DNA of 6,130 bases from Calditrichaceae bacterium (GTDB taxonomy: Bacteria; Calditrichota; Calditrichia; Calditrichales; Calditrichaceae), in assembly GCA_030622395.1 (NCBI GenBank), contig JAUXGF010000189.1:1-6130 (forward strand). The letters run 5' to 3'. Positions 6,056 to 6,130 of the stretch are shown here, in pieces. The notes under the pieces are model-generated. The model ran no database searches, had not been told where the DNA came from, and saw only the letters and a program-made list of their open reading frames with translations. Numbering within the stretch: the stretch's first letter is position 1; each line of letters begins with the position of its first letter. The position numbers were made by a program, and so were the translations under genes.

Positions 6056-6130
6056 CTATCTATACGAGAAGCGATTTGTATTTAAATTATCTAAATGCTC
6101 TAAATAATTAGAACTCATAAATGTAATAAA
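6056..6130 (-). other. Short open frame entering from the right edge (possible 3' end of an upstream gene)
   Basis: On the minus strand one frame is open from the window edge to a TAG at 6058-6056, giving FITFMSSNYLEHLDNLNTNR and four more residues before the stop. If real it would be the C-terminus of a gene ending 39 bp before mreB, or a 20-codon peptide from the ATG at 6118, which has no ribosome binding site. Twenty-four open codons are not strong evidence, and the weak mreB promoter candidate lies in the same stretch. Confidence 0.15.
6059..6086 (-). promoter_or_regulatory. Weak candidate promoter of mreB
   Basis: TTTAAA at 6086-6081 and TATAGA at 6064-6059 are separated by 16 bp. Each matches 4 of 6 bases of the sigma-70 consensus. 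In sequence this AT-rich such matches arise easily, and the true operon promoter may lie beyond the window. Confidence 0.25.

Overview
The window holds a complete cell-wall elongation (rod-shape) cluster read on the minus strand. From right to left the order is mreB, mreC, mreD, the elongation transpeptidase PBP2 (mrdA), and rodA. The start of a small secreted or lipoprotein gene follows and runs off the left edge. Nearly all of the sequence is coding. The organism is a Gram-negative-type rod with a fairly AT-rich genome. The gene order and the MreB and PBP2 sequence styles suit the FCB side of the bacterial tree (Calditrichota, Ignavibacteria, Marinimicrobia or similar). That placement is an impression from memory, not a measured result.

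Layout: 6017-6130 is the mreB upstream region, with a good ribosome binding site, a weak candidate promoter and a short open frame entering from the edge. 4982-6016 is mreB. 4750-4981 is the only sizeable gap in the cluster (232 bp). It is largely made of two degenerate tandem arrays with an 8-bp period, bounded by imperfect inverted ends that reach into the mreB stop codon. 3943-4749 is mreC with a GTG start; 3474-3959 is mreD, overlapping mreC by 17 bp; 1596-3470 is mrdA, 3 bp after mreD; 379-1599 is rodA, overlapping mrdA by 4 bp. 289-378 holds a near-consensus promoter with a small dyad between its hexamers. 1-288 is the first 96 codons of the lipoprotein-like gene.

How the genes work together: MreB filaments at the inner membrane position the complex. 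MreC and MreD link the filaments to the periplasm and activate synthesis. RodA polymerises glycan strands from lipid II and PBP2 crosslinks them. All five proteins appear full length with key catalytic residues intact, so this is a working elongasome locus and not a new system. The points worth a second look are the octamer-periodic element between mreB and mreC, a likely Cys3His metal site in PBP2, an unusual residue next to the MreB catalytic glutamate, and the separately promoted small gene at the left edge with an atypical lipobox.
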